From contig CAZLWV010000012.1 in the NCBI GenBank assembly GCA_964563135.1, positions 14,449 through 78,448 on the forward strand: 64,000 nt of DNA. Direction: 5' to 3'. Shown here in pieces: positions 9,658 to 19,121 of the stretch. Below the pieces are notes generated by a model. The model was not told the DNA's origin, searched no databases, and worked only from the letters and a program-made list of their open reading frames with translations. How positions within the stretch are numbered: the stretch's first letter is position 1; each line of letters begins with the position of its first letter. The stretch is from JAAYAY01 sp964563135. GTDB taxonomy: Bacteria; Planctomycetota; Planctomycetia; Pirellulales; Thermoguttaceae. The position numbers were made by a program, and so were the translations under genes.

Positions 9658-10491
9658 CTATTCCGCCGAGAGTTCTTCGCGCAGCCGCTTGAGAATCCGA
9701 TACTTGGCTTGCCGAACGGCACTCTTGCTCATGTGCAGCGACTCGGCGGTTTCGGCGGACGAACGGTTCAGAACCGTCATCTGCCAGAAGGCGTCCCAGG
9801 TCGTGTCGTCGAAGTCGGGTCGGATGTCGTGCAGCACGCGGTGGACCATGGCCACGTCGGGCGAGGGCGTATGGAGATCGTCGGGGTCGGGCAACTCCGG
9901 TTCGTGCGCGACGGTGGCCTCAAACGCGTCGCCGCCGCCGGCCGGGACTCCGCCTTGTTTGCGGAAATGGTCGGTGAGGGTGTTCTTGGTGATCGTCCAC
10001 AGCCATGCCCTGAATCCTTCCGCCACGCGTTCGGCTTCGAACTCGCCGATGTACAGAGCGACGGCCCGGAACACCTCCTGGACCACGTCGGCCGAGTCGG
10101 CCGGCTGCAGGCCCGCACGGCGAGCCCAGCGATAGATGATCGGCCCGTAGAGCTTGACGATCCGCTCCCACGCCCGCGGGTCTCTTGCCTTCACCTGCCC
10201 AAGCATGCTGCCGGAGAGCGACTCAGGATCGGTCGTTTCAGACGGAGGTGTGGACGGCTCCGCTGGGCCACCGTTGGTCGGTTCGCTCTTGGCAGCATCG
10301 GTTTCGTCCGGCGGACCGGGGTCGGTTGAGTCGGGCCGATTCGCGGAGTCGGGGCCATTCACGGATTGAGTCTCGCTCAACGGATTCCCGCAAGATCTGA
10401 GGATTCGTCGATAGGTATCCAAGCCCGGCAGACTCGAACCGGCTTTTCGTTCGTTCGTCACCGCGGCTCTCCCGAGAGGGTAGGTTTCCAT
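9658..10491 (-). CDS. ECF-type RNA polymerase sigma factor
   Basis: The product is a sigma-70 family protein of the extracytoplasmic-function class. Sigma region 2 is clear (DPRAWERIVKLYGPIIYRW, then DSADVVQEVFRAV and AWLWTITKNTLTDHFRKQ), and region 4 is a helix-turn-helix near the C-terminus (SSAETAESLHMSKSAVRQAK). Before region 2 sits a 95-residue Pro/Ser/Thr/Asp-rich tail, as in several planctomycete sigma factors. The start is uncertain: ATG at 10491 includes the tail, while ATG at 10206 gives a compact sigma factor; neither has a strong ribosome site. No anti-sigma gene is adjacent, so control may be through a partner elsewhere. Confidence 0.88.
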   Translation of the reverse strand: METYPLGRAAVTNERKAGSSLPGLDTYRRILRSCGNPLSETQSVNGPDSANRPDSTDPGPPDETDAAKSEPTNGGPAEPSTPPSETTDPESLSGSMLGQVKARDPRAWERIVKLYGPIIYRWARRAGLQPADSADVVQEVFRAVALYIGEFEAERVAEGFRAWLWTITKNTLTDHFRKQGGVPAGGGDAFEATVAHEPELPDPDDLHTPSPDVAMVHRVLHDIRPDFDDTTWDAFWQMTVLNRSSAETAESLHMSKSAVRQAKYRILKRLREELSAE

Positions 10492-10639
10492 GATAACAGA
10501 GACTTCGACAAATCTGAAGCAACTGGCTCCTCCGAGCGGCGTTTTGCACCCGTTTCCGGGTGCAGCTCTCGGTTTTGGTCCAAACGGGGGGGGCTGATTC
10601 AGGACGGTTCGAGACTCCGGGTCGCAAACGTGGTTGGAT

Positions 10640-11377
10640 TCAGTAGGCGCCCCGGCGAGCCAGAACGGCCACGGGCGTCTTGGCCAGCAGAACCAGATCC
10701 GTCCACAGGCTCTGGTTCTCGACGTACCAGAGATCCATCCGCACCCAGTCGACAAATCCGATCTCGGATCGGCCGCTGACTTGCCACAGGCAGGTCAGGC
10801 CCGGCTTGACAGAGAGGCGCCGCTGCTGCCACCACTCGTACTGGGCGACTTCCTTGGCGATCGGCGGGCGAGGGCCCACCAGGGCCATCTGTCCGAACAA
10901 CACGTTCAGAAGCTGAGGCGTCTCGTCCAGGCTGGAGCTCCGCAGGAAGGCTCCCAAGGGCGTGATCCGCGGGTCGCGGCGGTTCTTGAAGATCGGTCCG
11001 TCCTTCTCGTTCTCGATCGTGTCCTGAACCTGGTCGGCGCCACCGACCATGGTGCGGAACTTGATCATCCAGAACGGCTTGCCCAGATAGCCGAGTCGCT
11101 TCTGGAAGAACAGCGGCTTGCCATGGGTGGTGACCGTGAGGATCGCAAGAACGACGGCCATGACCGGTGCCAGGAAGGCCAGAAGAACGATCGCGCCGAG
11201 GATGTCGAGGCACCGTTTCGCCAACCGCTGGCCTTGGGACCGAAGTCCTTCATCGGGCACAAAGGCCTTCTCGTGCTCGATTGCCAATTGCGACAGCGAG
11301 ACGGCCTTCGAAGCGGCGGGACGGACTCGGCGACGGGACTTGGCAGCCGGGGCAGCTTCTTCGAGCATAACAACCAT
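10640..11377 (-). CDS. Bacterial sugar transferase (undecaprenyl-phosphate sugar phosphotransferase)
   Basis: This enzyme type transfers a sugar phosphate to the lipid carrier undecaprenyl phosphate at the inner membrane, starting exopolysaccharide or O-antigen units. The 245-residue product has one N-terminal hydrophobic hairpin (about 58-82) and the PF02397 motifs in order: KPFWMIKFRTM, SSLDETPQLLNVL, MALVGPRPP and PGLTCLWQVSGRS. It is the short, single-domain form lacking the extra N-terminal membrane domain of WbaP. The 45-residue charged N-terminus is unusual. No other polysaccharide genes are adjacent; the only glycosyltransferase in the window is at 54811. Confidence 0.92.
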   Translation of the reverse strand: MVVMLEEAAPAAKSRRRVRPAASKAVSLSQLAIEHEKAFVPDEGLRSQGQRLAKRCLDILGAIVLLAFLAPVMAVVLAILTVTTHGKPLFFQKRLGYLGKPFWMIKFRTMVGGADQVQDTIENEKDGPIFKNRRDPRITPLGAFLRSSSLDETPQLLNVLFGQMALVGPRPPIAKEVAQYEWWQQRRLSVKPGLTCLWQVSGRSEIGFVDWVRMDLWYVENQSLWTDLVLLAKTPVAVLARRGAY

Positions 11378-11678
11378 CGGAGCGACTTTCTGGAAGCGTT
11401 GTGACTTGTGGGAATCCCCGAGCCTCGAGAAAGAGCAAACTCCGCGCCATGACCGCCGCCGGAGGCTTTGTGGCCCGATTTCCGGCCGCCTGGTGCCGGT
11501 GTTGCCGATTATCCGGTTCGCATCTTCACGGCAGCGGCGAATCGCTGATGCGATGCAACAACCTGGCGTTGCCCCTTGTCGACATGCCCATGGGGAAGAG
11601 AACGCCGCGCAGGCGGCCGGAACCAGCCGAACTGCGGCAGAAGCGGCCGGCTCGGCAAACCGGTTTTCGCCCGCCCTG
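11378..11678. other. Intergenic stretch, nothing recognised
   Basis: These 301 bases lie between the glyA stop and the sugar-transferase start, all on the minus strand. I see no RNA gene or repeat here. Confidence 0.45.
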
Positions 11679-13007
11679 CTACGCTTTTGCCGGAGCCGTT
11701 TCCCGGATACCGGGGATTGCGAACTGGCCGCAGAATTCGGCGATTTCTGCCCGGACTTTGGGAGCCGTGGCGTCGAGGTTGTTCATATTTCGGCACACCT
11801 GGTCGATCCAGGCTGCCACCTTCTCCATTTCCGGCTCCTTCATCCCCATCGAGGTCAGGGCCGGCGTGCCGAGTCGCACTCCGCTGGTGACGAACGGCTT
11901 GCGGTGATCTCCCGGCACCATGTTGAAGTTGCCGATGATTCCGGCCCGCGCCAGGGCCTGGGCCACGTCCTTGCCGGTGGACTCTGCCTCGCGGAAATCC
12001 AGGATCAGTAGATGCGTGTCCGTTCCGCCCCCTGCCAGCCGCAGTCCGCGAGCCATGAGCGATTCGGCCAGATGCCTGGCGTTGGCGGCCACCTGCGCCC
12101 CGTAGGCGCGAAACTCCGGTGTGTCGGCCTCCTTGAAACACGTGGCCATGGCGGCGATGGTGTTCATATGGGGCCCGCCCTGCAATCCCGGAAAGACCGC
12201 CCGGTCGACGCGCTTGGCCAGATTGAACTTGCTCTCGGCGTGGTACTTGTCCTGGTAGCGGTCCTCTTGCTTCGACAGGATGAAACCGGCCCGGGGCCCG
12301 CGGAGCATCTTGTGGATGGTGCTGCTTACCAGGTCGCAGTAGGGCACCGGATCGGGATGGACTCCGGCGACGATCAGCCCGTTGATATGGGCGATGTCGG
12401 CCACCAGATAGGCGTCGATTTCGGCCGCAATCTCGGCGAACTTGTCGTACTGGAGTTTCCGCGGATAGGCGGTTGCCCCGACCCAGATCATCTTGGGACG
12501 TTCCTGGCGGGCGATGGCGCGGATGTGCGCGAAGTCGAGCAACCCCGTGGCTGGATCGGGCCCGTAGGGGATCTGCACGTAATCACTACCGGAGAAGTTG
12601 ACTTTCCAGCCGTGCGTCAGGTGTCCGCCCGCAGGTACGGGCATCCCCATCACCTTGTCGCCCGGCTTGAGGACCGCGCGATACACGGCCTGGTTGGCCG
12701 GCGATCCCGAATAGGGCTGCACGTTGGCGTGCTCGGCTCCAAACAGCTTTTTCGCCCGATCGATGGCCAACTGCTCGATCTGGTCGACGACCTGGTTTCC
12801 CTCGTAGTACCTGGCGGCCGGGTAGCCCTCGCAGTACTTGTTCGTCAGGATCGACCCGCTCGCCTCCAGCACGGAGAACGACGCATAGTTCTCCGAGGCG
12901 ATCATCTTCAGCGTTGTGGATTCTGCTTCGATTTGCTTCTCGACCAGGTCGTAGAGTTCCGGATCGGTCCGCTTCAGATGGGGATGACGCTGGCAGCAGT
13001 CGGACAT
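11679..13007 (-). CDS. glyA: Serine hydroxymethyltransferase
   Basis: The enzyme interconverts serine and glycine with tetrahydrofolate, using PLP in the cytoplasm. The 442-residue product carries the family marks: MIASENYAS near residue 35, the PLP-binding ADIAHINGLI, and the Schiff-base lysine, Lys 233, in SSTIHKMLRGPRAG. The usual TTTHK is SSTIHK here and SQAN is SPAN (residues 102-105), small departures from the common consensus. It is about 20 residues longer than the E. coli enzyme. No strong ribosome site is seen before the ATG. It stands alone, with a dispersed repeat just upstream. Confidence 0.94.
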   Translation of the reverse strand: MSDCCQRHPHLKRTDPELYDLVEKQIEAESTTLKMIASENYASFSVLEASGSILTNKYCEGYPAARYYEGNQVVDQIEQLAIDRAKKLFGAEHANVQPYSGSPANQAVYRAVLKPGDKVMGMPVPAGGHLTHGWKVNFSGSDYVQIPYGPDPATGLLDFAHIRAIARQERPKMIWVGATAYPRKLQYDKFAEIAAEIDAYLVADIAHINGLIVAGVHPDPVPYCDLVSSTIHKMLRGPRAGFILSKQEDRYQDKYHAESKFNLAKRVDRAVFPGLQGGPHMNTIAAMATCFKEADTPEFRAYGAQVAANARHLAESLMARGLRLAGGGTDTHLLILDFREAESTGKDVAQALARAGIIGNFNMVPGDHRKPFVTSGVRLGTPALTSMGMKEPEMEKVAAWIDQVCRNMNNLDATAPKVRAEIAEFCGQFAIPGIRETAPAKA

Positions 13008-13082
13008 TACTTGGGGCTCTCAAAGAATCCTGCAGGACAGGGGCCGCAGCCGCGTCGCCGGGCCCGAATCCTTTAGCATACT

Positions 13083-13190
13083 ACTGACGCCCCGGCAGTC
13101 AATGCAGGAGGGGACGGGCACCAAGTCCGGCCTTTTGGGGTCTGCCGTTGGGGCGCCATGAGTGTTCTCCGTGCAGATATCCACCATGTC
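13083..13190 (+). repeat. Dispersed intergenic repeat, third family, copy 1
   Basis: This segment resembles those at 28451-28555 and 45646-45750 in the same order of blocks: a left block (gcagtcaatgcaggag), a middle block (cggccttttggggtctgccg) and a right block ending in ccgtgcagatatccacc. It is the most diverged copy. The rest of the gap up to the BBP7 gene (13191-13648) holds no other feature I can support. Confidence 0.5.
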
Positions 13191-13648
13191 TCTTTCGGGC
13201 GGCAAGCCGTACGCCCCCCTCGGCCGCCTGCCAGGACGCCCCCGCGACAGCTCCTGCCGGCCTGCCTGCGGCCCGTTCTGGGTGCTGCCCCGGCCGGGGC
13301 CGGGAGTTCCTGCGGTTCGGCGGAGAGGGGGGCAAGCCCTTGCAGCCCGTCTCTCCGGTCAAGGTTTCCCACGCGGAAGATCAGGGCGCCAGGGCCGCCG
13401 CGCCAGGGGATGCGGCGCGGCGCTATCTGCGGCGGGCGCGGTCAAGTGTATCGGTTGATTCGACAGGTGCTTCTACGGACCGTCATCTCATTGTGCCGTC
13501 CTCTCGCAGGGAATCGGTTGCCACAGGAGCGACTTGAAAAAAACCTGCCGTTTGGCCGGAAAATCGAAGAGGCGGAATTTACCCCACGTCGATGGAGCAT
13601 GTGGTAGGGAATGAAGCTTTTCAGTCCAGGCAGGAAGGAGATAGGAAA

Positions 13649-15283
13649 ATGCGTTCTGTCCGTACACTACTGGCTGTATTGGTTGTGCTGGGGGGGGGCG
13701 CCCAGGCGCACGCGCAATACGGCCTGTACGGCGCGCCCTCGACGCTGCCGCTGCCGTCCCCCCCGCCCGCCGCTGCGCCGGCCCCTCCCCAGTATCCGCC
13801 CCTGTATGTCGATACCGCCTTGACCGGGAACCCGGTGCCAACTGACTGCGTTTTGGCAAGTCCCGCACCCGTTTATGGCAATCAGGTGTACGCCTATCCG
13901 GTCTACGCAAACCAAGTGATCGCCAATCCCGGCCCTGGCGGGCAGTTGCAGGCCGGCTCGGCGGCTCCCCGCGTGCTTCCGTATTATCCGGCCTATGGAG
14001 TGCCGGTTATGCCGGCGACGGCATACCAGGCGGGCGCCGTGCCGCAGGTTCCCCAGCCGATTCCACCGCCCCCTGGAATGCAGCCTGCCGCCCCGGGGCC
14101 GATCACGCAAATGCTCGCTGAGCCGGTCAACACTCCGTTTCCCGGCTGTGCACCGCCGGCGGATTGCGGTTCGCCATGCGCGGACTGCCCGCTGCCTGCC
14201 TGCGCCCCGTGCGGGCCCCTGTGGTTCGGGTCGGTAGCGGCCCTCTACATGGGACGCAATGAACCGAATCGGCTGTGGACGACCTACGAAACCAACAACA
14301 ATCCCAACCAGCTTCCGACGGACGCCCGTTCCGACTGGGCGGTCGGCGGCGAGGTCACCATTGGCCGCTTCTTCTGCTGCGGCACGTGCGATCCGTGTGA
14401 TCCCTGCGGCAGTCGGATCGGCCGCATGTTCGGCGTCGAGGCGAGCTACTGGGGGCTGGATTCGATGGACGGCTACACGAGCCAATCGATTTCCGGCGGC
14501 ACGGTCAGCACGCCCCTGATGGTGAACGACATCGAGTTTGGCGGCGTCAACGGCGAGGTGTACTTCGACAGCGCTGCGGAGCACTTCGTCCGTCGCAAGG
14601 ACGAATTCCACAACGTCGAGGTCAACTTCCTGGCCTCGCCCGATGTCGGGTATGGCAGCCTGGGTTGTGTCGCCTGCAACGGCGCCGGCTGCAGCAATTG
14701 CAGCGGCTGCGGCCCTGGCCCCTTCTCGGTGGGCTGGGCCATGGGCGTGCGTTACTTCCGCTTCGAAGAGAACTACCTTTTCGGGTCAGTCGATACCGGC
14801 CGCACCTGGGGAGAGGGGGGAGGCATCTACGAGGCCTACCTGGAGGACAACGTCCGCAACAACCTGCTGGGCGCCCAGATCGGCTGCGACGTCAGCTATC
14901 GCTGGTTTCCCAAGTGGCGGCTGTACGCAGCTCCCAAGGTGGGTATCTACAACAACCATGTCGAACACTACTTCAGCCTGGAGCGGGGTGACGGGGTTGT
15001 CGCCAATCCCACCGCAGCCAGCGGCATGACCGGCACTTATCCGGTCGTGAGCAACGAAGACACGCTTTCCTTCCTCACGGAGGTCGACCTCGGAGTGGAC
15101 TGGCAAGTGGCGTCGAACTGGAGCGTCTATCTCGGTTACCGCGTGATTTTCGCTACCGGAATAGCCCTGGCGGACAACCAGGTACCAACCTATGTCGTCG
15201 ACATTCCGGAGATTGCCGACATCGATACCAACGGCGACCTGATCCTGCACGGAGCATTCGCCGGTGTGACTGTACGGTTCTAG
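13649..15283 (+). CDS. BBP7 family outer-membrane beta-barrel protein
   Basis: The 544-residue protein has a clear signal peptide (residues 1-23, ending AQAHAQ). A Pro/Tyr/Ala-rich low-complexity region of about 150 residues follows, then a cysteine-rich link (CGSPCADCPLPACAPCG), then a C-terminal domain with alternating aromatic strands that ends in phenylalanine (GAFAGVTVRF), as outer-membrane barrels do. This is the planctomycete BBP7 (formerly DUF1551) type. A second and third cysteine cluster (CCGTCDPCDPCG; CVACNGAGCSNCSGCG) sit in loops. The start is chosen at 13649 because GGAAGGAG precedes it; an upstream in-frame ATG lacks one. It probably localises to the outer envelope; the ligand is unknown. 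Confidence 0.85.
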   Translation: MRSVRTLLAVLVVLGGGAQAHAQYGLYGAPSTLPLPSPPPAAAPAPPQYPPLYVDTALTGNPVPTDCVLASPAPVYGNQVYAYPVYANQVIANPGPGGQLQAGSAAPRVLPYYPAYGVPVMPATAYQAGAVPQVPQPIPPPPGMQPAAPGPITQMLAEPVNTPFPGCAPPADCGSPCADCPLPACAPCGPLWFGSVAALYMGRNEPNRLWTTYETNNNPNQLPTDARSDWAVGGEVTIGRFFCCGTCDPCDPCGSRIGRMFGVEASYWGLDSMDGYTSQSISGGTVSTPLMVNDIEFGGVNGEVYFDSAAEHFVRRKDEFHNVEVNFLASPDVGYGSLGCVACNGAGCSNCSGCGPGPFSVGWAMGVRYFRFEENYLFGSVDTGRTWGEGGGIYEAYLEDNVRNNLLGAQIGCDVSYRWFPKWRLYAAPKVGIYNNHVEHYFSLERGDGVVANPTAASGMTGTYPVVSNEDTLSFLTEVDLGVDWQVASNWSVYLGYRVIFATGIALADNQVPTYVVDIPEIADIDTNGDLILHGAFAGVTVRF

Positions 15284-15562
15284 GAGGTCTGGATCGAACC
15301 GGGCTGTTCCGCACGAGCACCCACGTGCAGAATGGATGGTCCGATCGGCCGGCCTTGGGACCCAGATGATTGCAAGCGGGCCTTCCACGGGCATTAGTGG
15401 ACACCAGCGGCGATCGTGCTGGCCGCTCTCGGAAACCCTACGATCGGCTGGTGTGACTCGCGCCGGGCGGCGGTGACAACTTGCCGCCCGGTTCGCTTTC
15501 TTGCCCGGGGGTGGCTGCGTCCTTCATGCTCCCGGTCCGCTGTGGGCGGGGGAGAACAGCCC

Positions 15563-16081
15563 TCAAACCACGAGGTTCATCAGGGCGATGAATCCGGGAT
15601 CCGTACGGATCGGATCGAAGTCTGCCTCGTCGTCCATCAGAATGCGGAATGTCGGATCCAGCGTCAGGGCGTGCGAGAGGTGATCCAATGCCCGGCTCAC
15701 CTGTTGGGCAAGACTGAGATAGCATGCCAGATTGTAGTGAACTATTGCACAGTTCTGCGAGTACTCCAGGGCCTTCTCCATCGAATCGATCGCATGCTCC
15801 AACCGGCCCACCCGTTTGTAGCACCAGGCGATGGCGAGCGAAACGTGCAGGTCCTCGGGCGACAGCGCTGCCACTTTGGAGAGCGGAACGAGCGCCTCGC
15901 AGTAGCGTTCCAGCGAACGATATGCCTCGCCCAGGAGATAGAGACCGCGGGCGCCCATGACATCGCAGTCGCCAAGGCGATTGAGAACGGCGATCGCCGC
16001 CTCGGGCATGCCCAATTCCAGATAGCCTTCGGCGCGGCGAAGGGTATGCACACGTCGGATCTCGTCGCGATCGCTGAGCAC
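15563..16081 (-). CDS. TPR-repeat protein
   Basis: The 172-residue protein consists largely of tetratricopeptide-like helix pairs (AEGYLELGMPEAAIAVL; GEAYRSLERYCEALVPL; AWCYKRVGRLEHAIDSM; ACYLSLAQQVSRALDHL). An open frame continues upstream, but the protein-like sequence begins at the GTG at 16081, which has GAGGAA eight bases upstream. No signal peptide is present, so it is probably a cytoplasmic scaffold. The partner is unknown. Confidence 0.75.
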   Translation of the reverse strand: MLSDRDEIRRVHTLRRAEGYLELGMPEAAIAVLNRLGDCDVMGARGLYLLGEAYRSLERYCEALVPLSKVAALSPEDLHVSLAIAWCYKRVGRLEHAIDSMEKALEYSQNCAIVHYNLACYLSLAQQVSRALDHLSHALTLDPTFRILMDDEADFDPIRTDPGFIALMNLVV

Positions 16082-16401
16082 GGCAACTTCCTCGGTCCGC
16101 CCTCTCGAAGCGCCGCAAAGTCCGGTTTCACGGAACCGGCTCGCGGAACGGCCTGGTCTCGAACCCACAGAATGGTATGCCGAAACGCGGCCGGAGTCAC
16201 GAGTTTTCCAGGCCAGCTGGCGGATTTTGTCCTGAGACAGGCACCGCCAGCCGCAGGATCCGAGACTGCCACGCGAGGGGGGGGGGCTGACGCAGCCCTG
16301 CTGCTCCGTCGCCGAGCGGTTCGGCAGCTCTCGTCGCGGAATCAGCCGCCCGAGGTGGAAGAGATGCCGCAAGAGGCCCCGGTCAAGGCCTGCCGGGGCG
16401 G
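16082..16401. other. Intergenic stretch, nothing recognised
   Basis: These 320 bases lie between the TPR gene start and the HDOD gene stop. They contain a run of ten G near 16277 but no feature I can name. Confidence 0.4.
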
Positions 16402-17330
16402 TCAAGCCGAGGGAGCCGTGGCTTCTTCGAGGATCTGAACGAGAGATTTGCTGGGGGACGCCAGCTTCAACACGGGCGCGAATTCGGTGAACTCGTCATC
16501 CACCTGGGCCAGGATTTCGGCGGAGGTGGGTCCCGAAGGACCGACGGCCTGCTCGAAACTGGCGATGAATCGCTCTGCGTCGTACCACTGCGAGTCGCTG
16601 GTGGCGGGCAGCAGGGCAGAAAGTCCCACACCAATCATCGCTGGTTCTTTCACCGCCTCCTGGAGCCGATCTTCCAGGTCGAGGTGACCTTCAATCAGAA
16701 CCGCGAATTCGTCGGGCAGGTTCCACTGCCGGGCGATCATCGCCCCGGCTTCCGCGTGGGTCCAGCCAAACACGCGGCGTTCCAGTGCCGACAGGCGTAC
16801 GGCACCGTCCTTGCGGGAGTCGAGGAGCTTGTTGTAGGCCGCGGGCGCCTCCTTCGCCAGCAGCGGTATCGCCATGTCTTGCAGGAGGGCCGCGGAGAAC
16901 GGTTCTTCGGCTTCCTTCATTCCCAGCAGCTTGCCCGTGGCGCGGGCGAAAAGCGCTCGCCGCAGCGAGTCCTGCCAGAGGTTCTTCAGATCGAAGGGGC
17001 CGCATTTCGGATTGGGCATCAGACTGAAGACCGCACTCCAGAGGGCGAAGTTCTTGATCGTGCGGATTCCGNNNNNNNNNNGACGAGGGTGATCGCCAGT
17101 TTGATGCTCGAGATCTCGCGGGAGAACCCGAAGTACGACGAGTTGACGAACCGAAGCACCTGGCCGGTCAGCCCCGGATCGGATTCGATCGGTACGGCGA
17201 ACTCGGCTGGCCCGTTGGTGGGGTCCTGCGACAGTTCCAACAGTCGGATGGCGCTCTGGGGCAATGCCGGAAGTTGCGCGTTGGCAAGGACTTTTTTAAG
17301 ATCGATTTGCGGGGCGGCACCGGCGGGCAT
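16402..17330 (-). CDS. HDOD domain signalling protein, interrupted by an assembly gap
   Basis: Two open frames join across a run of 10 N (17072-17081) into one HDOD protein. The N-terminal half carries LPALPQSAIRLLELSQD and LRFVNSSYFGFSREISSIKLAITLVG, the standard HDOD opening. After the gap come the in-frame IRTIKNFALWSAVFSLM, then LRRALFARATGKLLG, ALLQDMAIPLL and ERRVFGWTHAEAGAMIARQWNLP. The frames differ by one base, so the gap length is wrong; nothing suggests a real mutation. HDOD proteins resemble HD phosphohydrolases without full catalytic residues and act in signalling. Total length would be about 310 residues. The start at 17330 is preferred over 17384. Confidence 0.85.
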
Positions 17331-17666
17331 AGAGATCACCGTTTGTGAAGATCCGTGGAGTCGAGAAGCAAGTTCGTGTTTCAACTCTAGGACACATCTC
17401 AGGCAGTGGCAATCGAATCCCGGGTCTGCCGGGGAGTGTCAAACTGCCGGACGTTGCGGATCTGCCGGTCGTGGCGTTCAGGCGACAAGCCGATCGCCGG
17501 AATGATGCCGGATTTCAACATGCTCGGCACCACTTCGGCCACCGTTGGCATTCACAAACCGTTGAAAGAGATCAGCTTGTGTCACACCCCTCGGGCGGGT
17601 TCTGTTTTCCCGGTCCGTGCTTTGCGTGATTGAGCCCGGCGTGCCTGCGGCACAGGCTGCTCGCCA
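17331..17666. other. Intergenic stretch between HDOD gene and small membrane-protein ORF
   Basis: About 336 bases with no recognised element. A G+C-rich inverted sequence (cgtgcctgcggcacaggctg, 17640-17659) could be a weak hairpin, without a following T run. Confidence 0.4.
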
Positions 17667-18083
17667 GTGAGCGGTCGACAAGCCCTCGAGCGTTGGAGCA
17701 ATCCGTTGCGTTGGATCGGCTGGATTCTCGCTGCAATTCTGATGGTCGGCTGGGTCGCCGCCGAACTGCCGCCCATGGTTGCCCCCGCCCAGTTCTCTGC
17801 GCCGGATCCATGGCGTCGGACGAGCGACGGCTGGGAGCGTGCCCGATGGCTGCTTCCCCAGCCTGAGCCGGCCCCCTGGTGGCTCCACCCGGTATCGCTG
17901 GCGACCTTCGAGGTGGTCGCGTCGGTGGCCGGACTTCTGGGCCTCTCGCGTGGTGGTGGCCGGCGTCAGTCTGGCTCGGAATCGCCGCTGCCTGCCGCTG
18001 TCCACCCAGCCTGTTTGCCGGCGAGAAACTGCTCGAATCGCTGCTCTTCGATTGCCCTGCGGGCGCCGGCCATGAGGCGCTGA
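17667..18083 (+). CDS. Possible small membrane protein overlapping the end of tgt
   Basis: This 138-residue frame starts with GTG. Residues 1-95 look protein-like: a hydrophobic helix (WIGWILAAILMVGWVAAEL), a polar segment, then a second hydrophobic stretch near residue 80. The last 40 residues overlap the 3' end of tgt on the opposite strand and look like antisense sequence, so the true protein may end earlier or the frame may be spurious. No family is recognised. Confidence 0.35.
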   Translation: MSGRQALERWSNPLRWIGWILAAILMVGWVAAELPPMVAPAQFSAPDPWRRTSDGWERARWLLPQPEPAPWWLHPVSLATFEVVASVAGLLGLSRGGGRRQSGSESPLPAAVHPACLPARNCSNRCSSIALRAPAMRR

Positions 18084-19108
18084 TAGTAGGTGATGTTGTG
18101 GAGGGAGAGGAGGATCGGGCCGAGCATCTCTCCGGCCATGAAGAGATGCCGCAGGTAGCCGCGGCTTCGCCGGCAGGCCGCACAGGGGCAATCCTCCTCC
18201 AGGGGCCGGGAGTCGAGCTGGTACTGCAGATTGCGTAGCCGCAGGGTACCCGCATCGGTGAACGCCAGGGCGTTGCGGCCGTTCCGCGTCGGCATGACGC
18301 AATCGAACATATCCACGCCGAGTCGGATGCCTTCCAGGAGATCTTGCGGGCGTCCCACTCCCATCAGGTACCGCGGCTTTGCGTCGGGCATGGCCGGAAT
18401 CGTGACCTCGAGCGTCCGGTACATTTCTTCGGGAGGCTCTCCCACGCTCAATCCGCCGATTGCATAGCCGGGAAAGCCGATCTCTCCGAGTTGCTCGGCG
18501 CACTGGACGCGCAGTTTTGTATCGAGCCCTCCCTGGACGATCGCGAACTGGGCCTGATCGCCGCGAGTTGCGGCGTCGCGACAACGCCGGGCCCAGCGAA
18601 CCGATCGCTGCATGGCGTCGCGAATCACTTCCTCGCGGTTGGGAAGCCCGACCACATGATCCAGAACCATCGCAATGTCGCTGCCGAGGGCCTCCTGGAT
18701 GCGAACGGCGTCTTCGGGAGTCAGATGGAGCAGGCGGCCGTCGATGTGGGATCGAAAGACAGCGCCCTGGTCGTCGACCTTGGTCATCTTCGCGAGGCTG
18801 AAGAGCTGGAAACCGCCGCTGTCGGTGAGAATCGGCCCGTTCCAGCCCATGAACCCGTGCAGGCCTCCGAGCGATCTGACCACCCCCTCCCCGGGTCGCA
18901 ACGTGAGGTGGTAGGTATTGGCCAACACGATCTGGGTGCCGGTGGCATGGAGCTGTTCGACTTCCAGGCCCTTGATGGTGGCGGCGGTGCCGACCGGCAT
19001 GAAGGCCGGCGTCTTCACCACGCCATGGGCGGTCACCAGGGTCCCGCAGCGTGCAGAGCACTTGCTGTCACGGGCGTGGATGTGGTAGGAAAACAGGGCG
19101 TCGCTCAC
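17966..19108 (-). CDS. tgt: Queuine/preQ1 tRNA-ribosyltransferase
   Basis: Tgt exchanges guanine 34 of GUN-anticodon tRNAs for a queuosine precursor. The 380-residue product carries TDSGGFQLFSL (Asp 96, a catalytic residue of the family), the substrate loop FAIVQGGLD, AIGGLSVGE, the second catalytic Asp in DMFDCVMPTRNGRN, and the zinc site CPCAAC followed by the helix with HNITYYQRLM. It starts with GTG. The TPR/alpha-CTD gene ends only 13 bases upstream of the start, so the two are very likely co-transcribed. Length is normal for the family. Confidence 0.95.
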   Translation of the reverse strand: MSDALFSYHIHARDSKCSARCGTLVTAHGVVKTPAFMPVGTAATIKGLEVEQLHATGTQIVLANTYHLTLRPGEGVVRSLGGLHGFMGWNGPILTDSGGFQLFSLAKMTKVDDQGAVFRSHIDGRLLHLTPEDAVRIQEALGSDIAMVLDHVVGLPNREEVIRDAMQRSVRWARRCRDAATRGDQAQFAIVQGGLDTKLRVQCAEQLGEIGFPGYAIGGLSVGEPPEEMYRTLEVTIPAMPDAKPRYLMGVGRPQDLLEGIRLGVDMFDCVMPTRNGRNALAFTDAGTLRLRNLQYQLDSRPLEEDCPCAACRRSRGYLRHLFMAGEMLGPILLSLHNITYYQRLMAGARRAIEEQRFEQFLAGKQAGWTAAGSGDSEPD

Positions 19109-19121
19109 GTCTCTGCCGGGC

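Noticed and set aside
16402..17384. HDOD gene as two genes or a pseudogene
   Set aside because: The break coincides with a run of N and both halves complete one HDOD domain.
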